Shown here: positions 19,364 through 29,601 of the stretch, one piece after another
Position numbering within the stretch: the stretch's first letter is position 1
Layout of the letters: each line of letters begins with the position of its first letter
From: Actinomycetota bacterium
GTDB lineage: Bacteria > Actinomycetota > Actinomycetes > Nanopelagicales > Nanopelagicaceae
DNA: 60,733 bases
NCBI GenBank assembly: GCA_009699205.1
Contig: WLOP01000008.1
Coordinates: forward strand, 1 to 60,733
Reading direction: 5' to 3'
Program-made: the position numbers and the translations under genes
The notes under the pieces: model-generated
The model's database searches: none
Told to the model about the DNA's origin: nothing
The model's input: only the letters and a program-made list of their open reading frames with translations

Positions 19364-19735
19364 ATGGCGCATGTTGAACGTTTTGGAACATATGTAATCT
19401 TGTCGCTTTCGCGAACAGAGAAGATATTTGCATTTCACGGCAATATTCAAGTGAAATTTAGCGAACTCATTTCAGTAAAGCCAGTGAAGAAAGTCTGGAC
19501 GATGAAAGTTCTTCGTGGGTTCAGAGCCCCGGGGACTGGACTCCCATTTGTAGTGGGACTGGGCACACTGCGCCTACGTCGCGGCAAGAATTTCATGGCC
19601 GTTTATGGCCGCAAACCTGGATATGTATTTACCTTCTCTAAGGGATCCTTCAATCAGTGGATTATTACCCCTGATAACACTCCAGAAGAGATGGCCGAAT
19701 TATTTGACGGCGTCTTCCAGCCGATTGTCACCTAG
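19364..19735 (+). CDS. Conserved hypothetical protein, possibly PH-like
   Basis: A 123-residue protein of alternating beta strands ending in a helix (TPEEMAELFDGVFQPI). The pattern, with IQVKFSELISVKPVKKVW early and GLGTLRLRRGKNFMAVYGRKPGYVFTFSKGSFNQWIITPDN later, recalls small bacterial PH-like domains, but I do not recognise a named family. It starts five bases after argG and ends 18 bases before the adnA start, so it could be cotranscribed with either. Function is unknown. Confidence 0.65.
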   Translation: MAHVERFGTYVILSLSRTEKIFAFHGNIQVKFSELISVKPVKKVWTMKVLRGFRAPGTGLPFVVGLGTLRLRRGKNFMAVYGRKPGYVFTFSKGSFNQWIITPDNTPEEMAELFDGVFQPIVT

Positions 19736-19753
19736 GTCGGGTTGAATGGCGCC

Positions 19754-22700
19754 ATGGGTAAAGAAGCGGCGCAGAAGGTAAAGCTCTCTCGTCGCGCCCT
19801 TGTCGCCAAAGAACTTTTGCTCACACCCACGCAAGAAAGCGTGATTAATCATCGTGGTTCACCGCTCATAGTTTTAGGCGGACCTGGCACTGGCAAGACA
19901 ACACTTCTTGTGGAAGCAGCACTTGCTCGTATTAACGAAGGCACGGATCCAAACTCGATTCTTATGTTGACCTTTGGTCGCGAAAGAGCCTCCGAACTGC
20001 GCGATGCCGTTGCGCTTGGGACTAATGCGATCATGAAAGAACCGCTCGCACGGACATTTCACTCTTTAGCTTTTTCAATTCTCAAGATGAAAGACAATCC
20101 AGATGCGCCAGATCCCATTCTTATGTCTGGCCCCGAACAAGAGAGTTTTATACGTGATCTCTTGGAAGGTGACCAGGATTCCGGTAAAAATTATTGGCAT
20201 CAAGATTTAGGGCAAGCAATCACTACTGATGGTTTTGTACGCGAACTACGTGACCTTTTCCTACGAGCTTCAGAGCGCAATCTCTCTCCACAATCCCTTA
20301 AAGAATTAGGTGCAATGTACGGTGAGAAGTACTGGGAAGGCGCATCTGGATTCTGGAAGCAGTACCTTGAGACTTTGGTATTGATGGAAGAAGGCGCACA
20401 GGATTCTAAGAAGCGGATCGACCCAAGCCAGATTGTTGCTGAAGCGCTTCATCATTTGCAAACTTTTCCAAAGATTGCCCAAGAACTTCGCGCTCGCTTC
20501 ACCACAATATTGGTGGATGAATTCCAGGAGAGCGATCCAGCACAGAGAAAATTACTTCGCGAACTCGTAGGCGCAGATGTAGTTATCTTCGCCGATGGCG
20601 ATAGCGCTGTAGGACGTTTCCGTGGCGCAGACCCAGATCAACTCACGCCCGAACTCGATCATTACCTCACGACCGGAAAACAGATCGTCCTCAATGAAGT
20701 ATTCCGAAACCTTCCTCGAATATGTGATGTGGGGCTTGCAGTTGCATCAGAATTTCGTGGCAGCGCGCCTGCTCGCAAACGAATCTGTATGACGCCTCCA
20801 GCGAGCACAGATCATCAGCCAGTAATTGTTGGGCGCTTCCGTTCACAAAGCGAAGAAGCGCAATTTATTGCCTATCAATTCCGTCATGCACATCTCATTG
20901 AAGGTAGGCCATGGAGCGAGATGGCAGTGATTTTGCGCTCTGGTGGCGCGCAAGAATCGACTATTCGTCGCGCCCTCACTCAAGCCTCAATCCCGGTCAC
21001 ATCTGACCTTGAAGCGCTCTCGCATAACCCTGCAATTAAACCCTTCCTTCTCTTGGCGCAGATTGCAATCGGCGAAAAAGAATTAACTCTGCAGCGATGC
21101 GAAGAATTATTGATCAGCGAATTTGGTGGCGCAGATTCTGTCTCCTTACGCCGGATACGTCGCGCGCTCATTGCGGCCCGCCCTGCAGGGGATTTACGTA
21201 CAGGTTCTGAGATCCTCATTGCGGCAATTAAGAATGGTGAAATTCCTATTGAAGGGGCCCAACCATTAATTCGCATTCACGAACTTCTTTCCAAGGCGCG
21301 CAAGGTGGCAAAACGTCCACGTGCTCAAGGAGAGGATTTGCTCTGGGAAATTTGGAATAACGCGCTCTCTAGTGACAATGAAAAGCTCTCCGAAAGTTGG
21401 CGACGCCAAGCATTGCGTGGCGGTGCACGGGGAGCAAGTGCTGATCGTGATCTGGATGCGATGATGCAACTCTTTGAATCGGCTCGCCGATACGCCGAAC
21501 GCTTTCCTGGTTCTGGCCCATCTAGTTTTATCCGACAGATTAGCCAAGAAGATATTTTGGGCGATGCGATTGTCGCTAAAGGACAGCGCCCCGATGTTGT
21601 TGAGATATTGACCGTTCATTCGGCTAAAGGACGCGAATGGGAAATTGTTGCAGTTGCTGGATTGCAAGAAGGTACGTGGCCCAATTTGCGACAACGTGGA
21701 TCTCTTTTAGGTTCCGAACGCCTTGTCGAACGGGCGCGTCACGGGGCTCTTGCTCGCGCCGAACTCGATGCTCTCACTGCAAGCGGGTTACTCGAAGATG
21801 AGCGACGCCTCTTTCATGTTGCAGTGACGCGTGCGAAATCTCAACTTATTCTTTCGGCAATCTCAAAGGAAGAGGACGAACCTTCCGCGTTTTTTGAAGA
21901 GGTTTCATCTTTGATATTGGGTGAGTGGAGCGATGAACCTGAGATGACTGCGGTTCCACGACCTATTACGCCGGCGGCACTTGTGGCAACGTTACGTGGC
22001 GAAATCGAACGTGGTAATCCCAAAGCAGCGGCAATATTGCAACGTTTGAGCAAAGAAGGTTTATCCCTTGCAGATGTTGATTCTTGGCATGGAGTTTTAC
22101 CAATAAGCAGTTCGGGTCCTGTCGTAAAGCCCGCAGATTTGATCTCTGTTTCACCCAGCAGCGCTGAGAGCTTTCAAGAATGTGGTGTGAAATGGTTTCT
22201 CGAACGCAGCGGTGGCACCAACGGCGATAGCACTGCACAAATACTTGGCTCAGCAATTCACGCATTCGCAGCGCTGATGGAGCAGGATTCGACGATAACC
22301 GAAGCGGCGTTAATTGATAAATTAAAGAGTTCGTGGAAGTTAATTGATCCATCTGCGGGTTGGCTCGGCGCAACACAGTTGGATAAGGGCGTGAAAATGC
22401 TCGATAGATTTATTCGCTATCACAAAGCATCGATAAATACTGTTGTAGGTGTCGAAAAAGAATTTGAGATAATAATTGGACGTGCAAAGATTCGCGGAAG
22501 CGTTGATCGACTCGAAGTTAGCGCATCCGGTGAGCTATTTGTTGTAGATTTTAAAACCGGTGCGGTGGTTCCCACCGCCGAAAAAGCCAGAACCAATATG
22601 CAGATGCAGGCATACCAACTTGCTGTCATCGAAGGCGAATTCGCGGACCTTCATGAGAGCCGCACTAGCGCTGGTGCCGAACTCGTCTTCCTAGGTAAAG

Positions 22701-22888
22701 ATGCAGTCGGAATCATTACCCGTAATCAAGGACCAATTGATGTCGATAGTCTCAAAGTAGAAATTGAGAATATCGCTGAAGGCATGGGGGCTGCGATTTT
22801 CACTGCAACGATTAATTCGCGTTGTCCACGTTGCCCAGTCCGCAACTCTTGTCCTATCCAGAGCGATGGAAGGGCGGTCTTCGAATGA
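19754..22888 (+). CDS. adnA: AdnA-like helicase-nuclease subunit
   Basis: First subunit of an actinobacterial AdnAB-type end-resection motor-nuclease. The 1044-residue protein (ATG 19754; a TTG at 19742 would add four residues) has UvrD/Rep motifs: Walker A GGPGTGKTT near residues 42-50, motif II VDEFQESDP, motif V HSAKGREW and motif VI DERRLFHVAVTRAK. The C-terminal RecB-type nuclease domain has VVDFKTG and an iron-sulfur-type Cys set: one Cys in FQECGVKW and three in CPRCPVRNSCP at the end. It overlaps adnB by ATGA. No recBCD or addAB is seen here. Confidence 0.88.
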   Translation: MGKEAAQKVKLSRRALVAKELLLTPTQESVINHRGSPLIVLGGPGTGKTTLLVEAALARINEGTDPNSILMLTFGRERASELRDAVALGTNAIMKEPLARTFHSLAFSILKMKDNPDAPDPILMSGPEQESFIRDLLEGDQDSGKNYWHQDLGQAITTDGFVRELRDLFLRASERNLSPQSLKELGAMYGEKYWEGASGFWKQYLETLVLMEEGAQDSKKRIDPSQIVAEALHHLQTFPKIAQELRARFTTILVDEFQESDPAQRKLLRELVGADVVIFADGDSAVGRFRGADPDQLTPELDHYLTTGKQIVLNEVFRNLPRICDVGLAVASEFRGSAPARKRICMTPPASTDHQPVIVGRFRSQSEEAQFIAYQFRHAHLIEGRPWSEMAVILRSGGAQESTIRRALTQASIPVTSDLEALSHNPAIKPFLLLAQIAIGEKELTLQRCEELLISEFGGADSVSLRRIRRALIAARPAGDLRTGSEILIAAIKNGEIPIEGAQPLIRIHELLSKARKVAKRPRAQGEDLLWEIWNNALSSDNEKLSESWRRQALRGGARGASADRDLDAMMQLFESARRYAERFPGSGPSSFIRQISQEDILGDAIVAKGQRPDVVEILTVHSAKGREWEIVAVAGLQEGTWPNLRQRGSLLGSERLVERARHGALARAELDALTASGLLEDERRLFHVAVTRAKSQLILSAISKEEDEPSAFFEEVSSLILGEWSDEPEMTAVPRPITPAALVATLRGEIERGNPKAAAILQRLSKEGLSLADVDSWHGVLPISSSGPVVKPADLISVSPSSAESFQECGVKWFLERSGGTNGDSTAQILGSAIHAFAALMEQDSTITEAALIDKLKSSWKLIDPSAGWLGATQLDKGVKMLDRFIRYHKASINTVVGVEKEFEIIIGRAKIRGSVDRLEVSASGELFVVDFKTGAVVPTAEKARTNMQMQAYQLAVIEGEFADLHESRTSAGAELVFLGKDAVGIITRNQGPIDVDSLKVEIENIAEGMGAAIFTATINSRCPRCPVRNSCPIQSDGRAVFE

Positions 22889-25800
22889 GTTCAGAAATTC
22901 GCTATAGCCCAATTGCTATCGCAGAAGCGCTTGCCCGTGTTGATAGCAAAGTACGAACACCTACCCCCGAACAGATTGCGATTATTCAAGCTCCGCTAGA
23001 GCCTGCTGTTGTTATTGCGGGCGCAGGATCTGGCAAGACTGAAACTATGAGCGCCCGAGTTCTCTATCTCGTTGCAAATGGAATCCTGCAACCCAATGAA
23101 ATCTTAGGTCTCACTTTTACTCGCAAAGCAGCTGGCGAACTCGGAGTTCGTATCCGAGGGCGTTTGCGACAATTGCGAGCTGCCGGCCTTTTGCCTCAAA
23201 ACATAGCTATTGACGCTTCTGTCATGACCTATCACTCATACGCCGGACGGATACTTTCTGAGCACGGAATTCGCTACGGGATTGATGCAAGCGAGGAACC
23301 ATTGGGGGATGCCGCGATTTGGCAGATGGCATCTGATTTAGTTACTCACTGGCAGGACGAGGAGTTCCGATCTACGAGCGCTTTGAGTACGGTGATTAAA
23401 GATGTCATTGGGCTTACGCGATTAGTTTTGGAGCACGAATGCAGTTCCGAAAAGATAATCGCTGCCTCGCTCCCTATTCTCGAGAAGATCGAATCTCTAG
23501 GTTCTAAATCCAATGCAGAGGTTCGCAAAGTGCAAGAGGTACTCAAAGCGCGAATAAGTATCTTGCCTATGGTCGAGAAATTTATTGAGAAGCGCAATAA
23601 CGAGGGGTTACTCTCATTTGATGATCAGATGTCCCTTGCAGCGAAGATTTCGATTCATCATTTAGATGTAGCAGAATTAGAACGCTCGCGTTACAAATTA
23701 GTACTCCTTGATGAATATCAAGATACTTCGCAATCGCAAGTTCGGATGCTTTCAGCTCTCTTTGGCAAGGCACATCCCGTGATGGCAGTTGGTGATCCTT
23801 GCCAAGCGATTTATACCTGGCGCGGAGCGGCGGCCGGGACTATAGGTGCATTCAATAAGAATTTCCCTAAAGGCGTTGGACAGAATGGACCGAAACAATT
23901 CTCGCTCTCCACAACTTTCCGCAATGACAAGATCATTCTGGATCTAGCTAATGCCGTTTCTGCGCCCATTCGCGAAATTCCCGAACTCGATGTTGCCCAG
24001 CTAGTAGCTCGAACAGGGGCTGGTCCAGGCGAACTTGCCTGCGGAATTTACGAATCAATCGAATCCGAAGCCAACGCAATTGCACAATATTTCTCAGCTC
24101 TCTGGTTTAGCCCTGAGCGAGCTAAAGAGGATGAAAATAAGCGAAGCTCCTTCGCGGTGCTTGTACGCACACGATCCCTCATTGCTGAAATCGAGATTGC
24201 CTTGCGTCGTTGCAACATCCCTGTCGAAGTTTTAGGAGTGGGCGGATTAATTCATGTCGCCGAAGTCGCTGATGTCATCTCTTTACTGCGCATTGTTAGC
24301 GACCCCGATGCTGGCGCTGCGCTCATGCGTCATCTCACCGGAGCTCGCTTGAATATTGGCCCAGCAGATATCGCCGCCCTAGGTCGATATTCACGTTCAA
24401 GAGCCGAATCCACACATATGACTTCAAAAGATTTCATCGCCAAAATCGCCGCAGGCAATCCTCTCCGCGAAGAAGCCGACGATCAGATACTCGGGAGCCT
24501 TATCGATGCTCTTGATGAAATTGGGCATGCAAAGAAAGATGCCTTCACTGCAGATGGTTATGCACGCCTTACTCACTTTGCAGCAGATCTGCGCAGACTT
24601 CGATCAAGAGCCGCAGGTCCGCTTACCGATCTGATTGGCGAAATCGAAAATTATCTCTCTCTCGATGTTGAAGTAATGCTCCGAGATGGAGTCCAGAATG
24701 GGCGACGTCATCTCGACCGCTTCCTTGATGAAGCATCTAAATTTGCACGCGCAGGGGGCACGATTGGCGAATTCCTTAACTGGCTAGATGTTGCATCATC
24801 TGAAGAGGGTGGACTTAAATCAGGCGCACCTGAAGTTCGCCGAGATGTTGTTCAAATCTTGACGGTACACAATGCCAAAGGCGCCGAATGGGATGTCGTC
24901 GCAATTCCAGGACTTGCCGAAAGAGTTTTCCCGAGCCAAGGACACGAGCGCGATGATTGGCTTACCAACGAGAAACACATTCCATTTTCGTTACGTGGAG
25001 ATAAAGAGGAACTTCCTAAAATTGATATCTCTCAATGTGAGAGCAATACCGAGGTGAAGAAGAAGTTTGACGATTTTGCCGACGAATGTAGTGCGATGAA
25101 ATATCTCGAAGAAGTTCGCCTAGGTTATGTTGCAGTTACTCGTGCACGTACACATCTACTCTGCACCACATCTCGATGGCGCGATGGCACTCGAGCTGTT
25201 CTGCCAAGTTCTTTGTATCTCACGGTAGAAACTTTGGCGGCAAAGTCCGGGCGCGTCCTTTCAGAGGTGCAACCACCAGAGGATGGCAGCCGCAACCCTG
25301 CTACAGAGAATCCTCATAGCGGGACCTGGCCGCGCGATCAATTAGGTACGCGGCGAGAGAGCTTTGACAGAGCAATCGAATTAGTGCGCACGAGCCAACC
25401 AGATTCACTTGAGGATTTAGATGCCACTATGTGGGTGCGCGATGCACAGGCGCTCATCAATGAGTTGCATCAGGGCAAAAGCAATCCAGAGGTATTTCTA
25501 CCACCGCGTTTATCGGTCTCGACTCTTGTGGCTCTTAGCGAAAATCCAGAAGAGTTGGCGCTGGCAATTCGCAGGCCAATGCCGCGTCCTCAGGATGAAT
25601 ATTCGCGACGCGGAACTGTTTTCCACCTCTGGGTTGAAAAACATTTCAACCAGAGCACACTCTTTGATGAAGATGATCTTGACCCAGTCGACGCTCTTGA
25701 ACCCGATCAGAACCTTGAGGAGCTTAAGCGCGCATGGCTTGCAAGCCAATGGGGCAATCGCCAACCCCATGCAGTGGAAGTTCCTTTTGAAACCGTTATC

Positions 25801-26067
25801 GCCGGCCTGCTTGTACGTGGTCGAATTGATGCAGTCTATAAAGATGGCGAGAGTTTTGATGTGATTGATTGGAAAACTGGGTCCAAGAAGCTTGGCGTTT
25901 CATCTGCCATTCAACTTGCCGTTTACAGACTTGCTTGGGCAAAGCTACAAGCAATCAGCCTCGATAAAGTGAATGCAGGTTTCCATTATGTGCCGACATC
26001 GATAACCGATCGCCCGGTTGACTTGCTCGATGAAGAAGGTTTGATCGCCCTGATTTCGAAGTACTAG
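22885..26067 (+). CDS. adnB: AdnB-like helicase-nuclease subunit
   Basis: Second subunit of the AdnAB-like complex, 1060 residues from ATG 22885, which overlaps the adnA stop in an ATGA; the longer frame from 22822 is not supported. Motor motifs are Walker A GAGSGKTE, motif II LLDEYQDTSQSQ, motif III GDPCQAIYTWRGA, motif V VHNAKGAEWD and motif VI EVRLGYVAVTRAR. The C-terminal nuclease domain has GTVFHLWVEKHF and the catalytic VIDWKTGSKK. All motor motifs look complete, consistent with AdnB being the lead motor in mycobacteria. It ends four bases inside the convergent EEP gene. Confidence 0.88.
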   Translation: MSSEIRYSPIAIAEALARVDSKVRTPTPEQIAIIQAPLEPAVVIAGAGSGKTETMSARVLYLVANGILQPNEILGLTFTRKAAGELGVRIRGRLRQLRAAGLLPQNIAIDASVMTYHSYAGRILSEHGIRYGIDASEEPLGDAAIWQMASDLVTHWQDEEFRSTSALSTVIKDVIGLTRLVLEHECSSEKIIAASLPILEKIESLGSKSNAEVRKVQEVLKARISILPMVEKFIEKRNNEGLLSFDDQMSLAAKISIHHLDVAELERSRYKLVLLDEYQDTSQSQVRMLSALFGKAHPVMAVGDPCQAIYTWRGAAAGTIGAFNKNFPKGVGQNGPKQFSLSTTFRNDKIILDLANAVSAPIREIPELDVAQLVARTGAGPGELACGIYESIESEANAIAQYFSALWFSPERAKEDENKRSSFAVLVRTRSLIAEIEIALRRCNIPVEVLGVGGLIHVAEVADVISLLRIVSDPDAGAALMRHLTGARLNIGPADIAALGRYSRSRAESTHMTSKDFIAKIAAGNPLREEADDQILGSLIDALDEIGHAKKDAFTADGYARLTHFAADLRRLRSRAAGPLTDLIGEIENYLSLDVEVMLRDGVQNGRRHLDRFLDEASKFARAGGTIGEFLNWLDVASSEEGGLKSGAPEVRRDVVQILTVHNAKGAEWDVVAIPGLAERVFPSQGHERDDWLTNEKHIPFSLRGDKEELPKIDISQCESNTEVKKKFDDFADECSAMKYLEEVRLGYVAVTRARTHLLCTTSRWRDGTRAVLPSSLYLTVETLAAKSGRVLSEVQPPEDGSRNPATENPHSGTWPRDQLGTRRESFDRAIELVRTSQPDSLEDLDATMWVRDAQALINELHQGKSNPEVFLPPRLSVSTLVALSENPEELALAIRRPMPRPQDEYSRRGTVFHLWVEKHFNQSTLFDEDDLDPVDALEPDQNLEELKRAWLASQWGNRQPHAVEVPFETVIAGLLVRGRIDAVYKDGESFDVIDWKTGSKKLGVSSAIQLAVYRLAWAKLQAISLDKVNAGFHYVPTSITDRPVDLLDEEGLIALISKY

Positions 26068-26867
26068 TTAATGTCAATCGTCAGCGGCATGTGGTCACTG
26101 ATACCTGGATAACGACAAGGCAACATCATCACATCTTCAGAAGCAACTTTCTGGGATAAGAAGTAATCAATTTGTGCGCGCGGTTGCCAGGCTGGAAATG
26201 TTTTTACCTTTGCTAACGAGTTCCATTGATATCCCTTAGCAAAAACTTCAAGCGGGATATTGAGATCCCCCATAATTAGGATCTTAGATTTATCTTTAAT
26301 TGGCAAACTTCTTGTCCATCTCTTAATCTTCATCAACTGCCACCAACTAAAGCCCGGTACGAAAGATAGATGGGTGTTAATTACAACCCATCCATTATCA
26401 AGGACAGCTGCAAGAGCAGAGCGTGGATGATCACGAACGTAAAAGCGTTTCAACTTTCCATCTACTGGAAATGCAAGAGGCGCACCGATAGGAGAGCCAG
26501 TGAGATTGAGGCGATGCCACGAGAGAACTGGAATTTTTGATGCGATACCAATTCCGTAACCCGCAACTTGTGATGCCGATTCGGAGGTAACAATTAATTC
26601 ATCATCGGGGCGTGGATTTCGCCAATCCTCATCGGGAGAACCGATAAGAGAGGGAGCAAAGGCCCAATATTTCGTCTTCATTAAATCGGCAAAGTTGCCC
26701 ACTTGATTCATCGATCCCGAGCGCGGTAGCAAGTAATCCACTTCCTGCAATCCGATGAGGTCAGGGGTGAGCCTGCTCATTTCAGCGGCAATCAAGGCGG
26801 CTGGGTCATCACTTGGTGAGGGTGGGGTTACGAGGCCGTGCTGAAGATTCCACGAGGTGAGGCGCAT
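26064..26867 (-). CDS. Endonuclease/exonuclease/phosphatase family protein
   Basis: A 267-residue EEP-fold protein: N-terminal SWNLQHG, metal-binding Glu in IGLQEVDYL, the NTHLSFVPG strand, the GDLNIP motif, and the terminal SDHMPLTIDIN with the catalytic Asp-His. This fold covers DNases, phosphodiesterases and lipid phosphatases, so the substrate cannot be stated. No signal peptide is seen, suggesting a cytoplasmic enzyme. It sits on the opposite strand between adnB and nudC, a place occupied by a different gene in mycobacteria. Confidence 0.85.
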   Translation of the reverse strand: MRLTSWNLQHGLVTPPSPSDDPAALIAAEMSRLTPDLIGLQEVDYLLPRSGSMNQVGNFADLMKTKYWAFAPSLIGSPDEDWRNPRPDDELIVTSESASQVAGYGIGIASKIPVLSWHRLNLTGSPIGAPLAFPVDGKLKRFYVRDHPRSALAAVLDNGWVVINTHLSFVPGFSWWQLMKIKRWTRSLPIKDKSKILIMGDLNIPLEVFAKGYQWNSLAKVKTFPAWQPRAQIDYFLSQKVASEDVMMLPCRYPGISDHMPLTIDIN

Positions 26868-26894
26868 GGGGACATGCTAGTAGTGTCGCCCATC

Positions 26895-27833
26895 ATGAGC
26901 GCCTCAGAGATGTCGGGAAAACCGGCCGGGCGGTTAAAGAATTTAACCCTAGCCCGAAGCCAGATTGATCGCGCCAGCGAGCTGCGCACCGATTCTGCGG
27001 CCATGAAAAAACAATGGGAAGACGCGAAAGTTCTTGTTGTCGTTGGCAATTCTCTCTCTGCCAATGATGAGGAGTTGATTTACTACTCACCGAGAGATTT
27101 TGGCGATGAAGGCGAAAGATACTTTCTTGGGCTAGAGCCAAGTAACGGGCAAAGTTATTTTGCGATTCACTTGCCTGTCGGCGATGAAAGATTTAGCGAA
27201 GAGAAATTACGAACGCTACGCCAAGTCGGTGCCAATCTTTCGGATTTAGAAGCTGGTCTAGCGGTACATGCAATCGCTCTAGCCAATTGGCACACCACCC
27301 ACCCTTGTTGTTCTCGATGCGGCGCCCCTACTCGAGTTGATTTAGGGGGAGCGGTGCGAATCTGCACCGCCGATGAAACCCAACATCATCCACGGACAGA
27401 TCCAGCGGTCATCGTACTTATTCGCGATAACGCAGATCGTATTTTGCTTGGCCATCAACCGATTTGGCCAGTGAGACGTTTTTCTGCCTTTGCAGGTTTT
27501 GTTGAACCAGGTGAATCTTTCGAGCAGTGTGTAGAACGTGAAGTATTCGAAGAGTCGGGAGTAAAAGTTCACTCCGTTTCATATTTAGGTTCGCAGCCAT
27601 GGCCATTTCCCGCATCAATCATGATCGCATACGAAGCAATCACAGATGATGCATCAACGGCTAAAGCCGATGGGATAGAAATTACCGAGATACGTTGGTT
27701 CACTCGCGCCGAGATGAAACTAGCCGTAGAAAGCGGAGAGGTGCTCTTGCCTCCACGAATAAGTGTTGCAAGGCGAATGATTGAACATTGGTATGGGGCG
27801 GAAATCGAGACTGACGAAAGTTGGCGCCCATGA
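26895..27833 (+). CDS. nudC: NADH pyrophosphatase / RNA deNADding Nudix enzyme
   Basis: A 312-residue NudC protein, which hydrolyses NAD(H) and can remove NAD caps from RNA. Start ATG 26895 is preferred to the longer frame; ATG 26910 is also possible. The zinc region has CSRC followed by a third Cys (RICTADETQHHPR), but the usual fourth Cys is absent and a His may replace it. The Nudix box GFVEPGESFEQCVEREVFEESG and the NudC signature SQPWPFPASIM are intact. It overlaps uvrD2 by ATGA. Confidence 0.9.
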   Translation: MSASEMSGKPAGRLKNLTLARSQIDRASELRTDSAAMKKQWEDAKVLVVVGNSLSANDEELIYYSPRDFGDEGERYFLGLEPSNGQSYFAIHLPVGDERFSEEKLRTLRQVGANLSDLEAGLAVHAIALANWHTTHPCCSRCGAPTRVDLGGAVRICTADETQHHPRTDPAVIVLIRDNADRILLGHQPIWPVRRFSAFAGFVEPGESFEQCVEREVFEESGVKVHSVSYLGSQPWPFPASIMIAYEAITDDASTAKADGIEITEIRWFTRAEMKLAVESGEVLLPPRISVARRMIEHWYGAEIETDESWRP

Positions 27834-29491
27834 CCCAAGAGAACGAAGTTCGTGCTGAGGAAATTTTGGCTGCGCTCGATGAAGAACAACGCCAAGTCGC
27901 TCTAGCTACTCGCGGACCTGTGTGTGTAATTGCTGGAGCGGGTACAGGTAAGACGCGTGCGATTACTCACCGCATTGCATATGGCGCAGCAATTGGAACC
28001 ATGAACCCACAAAAAACCTTGGCTTTAACCTTTACCGCTCGTGCAGCCGGAGAGATGCGTGCACGTTTGCGCTCACTGGGAGTTCCGACAGTGACTGCTC
28101 GAACATTTCACTCGGCAGCGCTGAAGCAGCTTCTCTACTTCTGGCCCAGCGTTTTCGGTGGCAGAACTCCAGATTTGTTAACTACAAAAACTACCTTCAT
28201 CACCGAATCTATTGCTCGCGCAGGTCTTACCTCGATCCTACCTGCTACCTCGCGCGAGCTTTTACGAGATGTTGCAACAGAGATCGAATGGGCGAAAGTT
28301 TCTATGATTCCGCCAGAGGATTACATGGAGAGCGCTAAAATTCGCGCCGAACGGAATCGCATTAGCGCTGGTCAAGTTGCGCAAGTCTACGCAGCCTACA
28401 TGTCACTTCTCCGGCAAGAGCACGCAATAGATTTTGAAGATGTCTTGCTCCTGACAACTGCCATGATTGAAGAAGAGCGAGAAGTTCGCGAAAGAATTCA
28501 TGACCAGTATCGATTCTTTACTGTTGATGAATATCAGGATGTTTCTCCCTTACAACAACGACTTCTTAATGCCTGGTTAGGTAGCAGACAAGAGATCTGC
28601 GTTGTTGGCGACCCTGCACAAACTATTTATTCATTTGCAGGGGCGACGCCCATTTTCCTCAATCAATTCACTCAGCGTTTTCCTGAAGCAGAAGTGATTC
28701 GCTTGACCTCGGGATATCGCTCAACCCCAGAGATTGTTTTCACTGCAAATAGCGTTCTGCGAACTGGCTCAATGGGCCAAGAAATTGTCGCAATTAATGC
28801 ACATGGTGAGCGTCCCGTACTCAATAACTACAAGGATGAGGCAAGTGAAGCTGCTGGCGTAGTACAAGAGATTAAGCGCTTGGCAACTGTGGGAGTTCCA
28901 CCTCAAGATATTGCAGTATTAGCGCGGACAAATGCTCAGCTAAAAGTCTTAGAAAAAGAGTGCATTGCTCAAAAGATCCCCTACCAAGTGCGAAACAACG
29001 ATCGTTTCTTCGAACGTTCCGATGTGCGAGATTTCCTTAAAGGAGTTCGCCAAGCGTCAGTGATTCCTACAGAAGGAGTGGCTTGGTTAGATGAGTTGCG
29101 AACTTTGGCACAACCATTTATTGCATCTAGCGTTACCGACGGGGTCACAGCCCTTTTACATTTGGCGCGAGAGTTAGATGGTGATCCCACATTTAAACCT
29201 AAAACTTTACGGACCTACTTGCGCGAGCTCGAAGATCGATCAGAACAGAACAACCCACCAGTGATGCCCGTGACAACTCTTGCAACTTTGCACGCTGCTA
29301 AGGGCTTGGAGTGGCCACAAGTCTTCCTTGTAGGTGCGAATGAAGGAATTTTGCCCACACATGAAAACGCTGTTGAAGAAGAGAGAAGACTTTTCTATGT
29401 AGGAATCACTCGCGCTCAAAACCATCTTGTAGTGAGTTACCGCCAAAATCCGAGTCGATTCTTGCGAGAAGCAGGGTTACTGACGAGTTAG
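27830..29491 (+). CDS. uvrD2: UvrD2-like superfamily I helicase, short form
   Basis: A 553-residue 3'-5' DNA helicase starting at ATG 27830 within the nudC stop. Motifs: Walker A GAGTGKTR, TFTARAAGEMR, motif II VDEYQDVSPLQQ, motif III GDPAQTIYSFAGA, motif IV LARTNAQLK, motif V LHAAKGLEW and motif VI EEERRLFYVGITRA. The protein stops about 25 residues after motif VI, so the HRDC domain and tetracysteine tail of mycobacterial UvrD2 (about 700 residues) are absent. Position after nudC and before whiB7 supports the UvrD2 identity. Confidence 0.88.
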   Translation: MTQENEVRAEEILAALDEEQRQVALATRGPVCVIAGAGTGKTRAITHRIAYGAAIGTMNPQKTLALTFTARAAGEMRARLRSLGVPTVTARTFHSAALKQLLYFWPSVFGGRTPDLLTTKTTFITESIARAGLTSILPATSRELLRDVATEIEWAKVSMIPPEDYMESAKIRAERNRISAGQVAQVYAAYMSLLRQEHAIDFEDVLLLTTAMIEEEREVRERIHDQYRFFTVDEYQDVSPLQQRLLNAWLGSRQEICVVGDPAQTIYSFAGATPIFLNQFTQRFPEAEVIRLTSGYRSTPEIVFTANSVLRTGSMGQEIVAINAHGERPVLNNYKDEASEAAGVVQEIKRLATVGVPPQDIAVLARTNAQLKVLEKECIAQKIPYQVRNNDRFFERSDVRDFLKGVRQASVIPTEGVAWLDELRTLAQPFIASSVTDGVTALLHLARELDGDPTFKPKTLRTYLRELEDRSEQNNPPVMPVTTLATLHAAKGLEWPQVFLVGANEGILPTHENAVEEERRLFYVGITRAQNHLVVSYRQNPSRFLREAGLLTS

Positions 29492-29519
29492 CGCTCAATT
29501 ATTGATTGAATTAATTAAT

Positions 29520-29549
29520 TTGCATCATCGTGGGGCTGTGCATTATCCT
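29520..29549 (+). promoter_or_regulatory. Putative whiB7 promoter with AT-rich upstream element
   Basis: A -35-like TTGCAT (29520-29525) and -10-like TATCCT (29544-29549) are 18 bases apart. The -35 abuts an AT-only tract (TTAATTAAT), the arrangement described for WhiB7-activated promoters, so autoactivation is likely. Transcription would start about 45 bases before the leader ORF. Confidence 0.55.
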
Positions 29550-29601
29550 TGCCACACGCAATTATTCGATTGCAGAAGAAGAGTGTAGAAAGGACGCGAA
29601 A

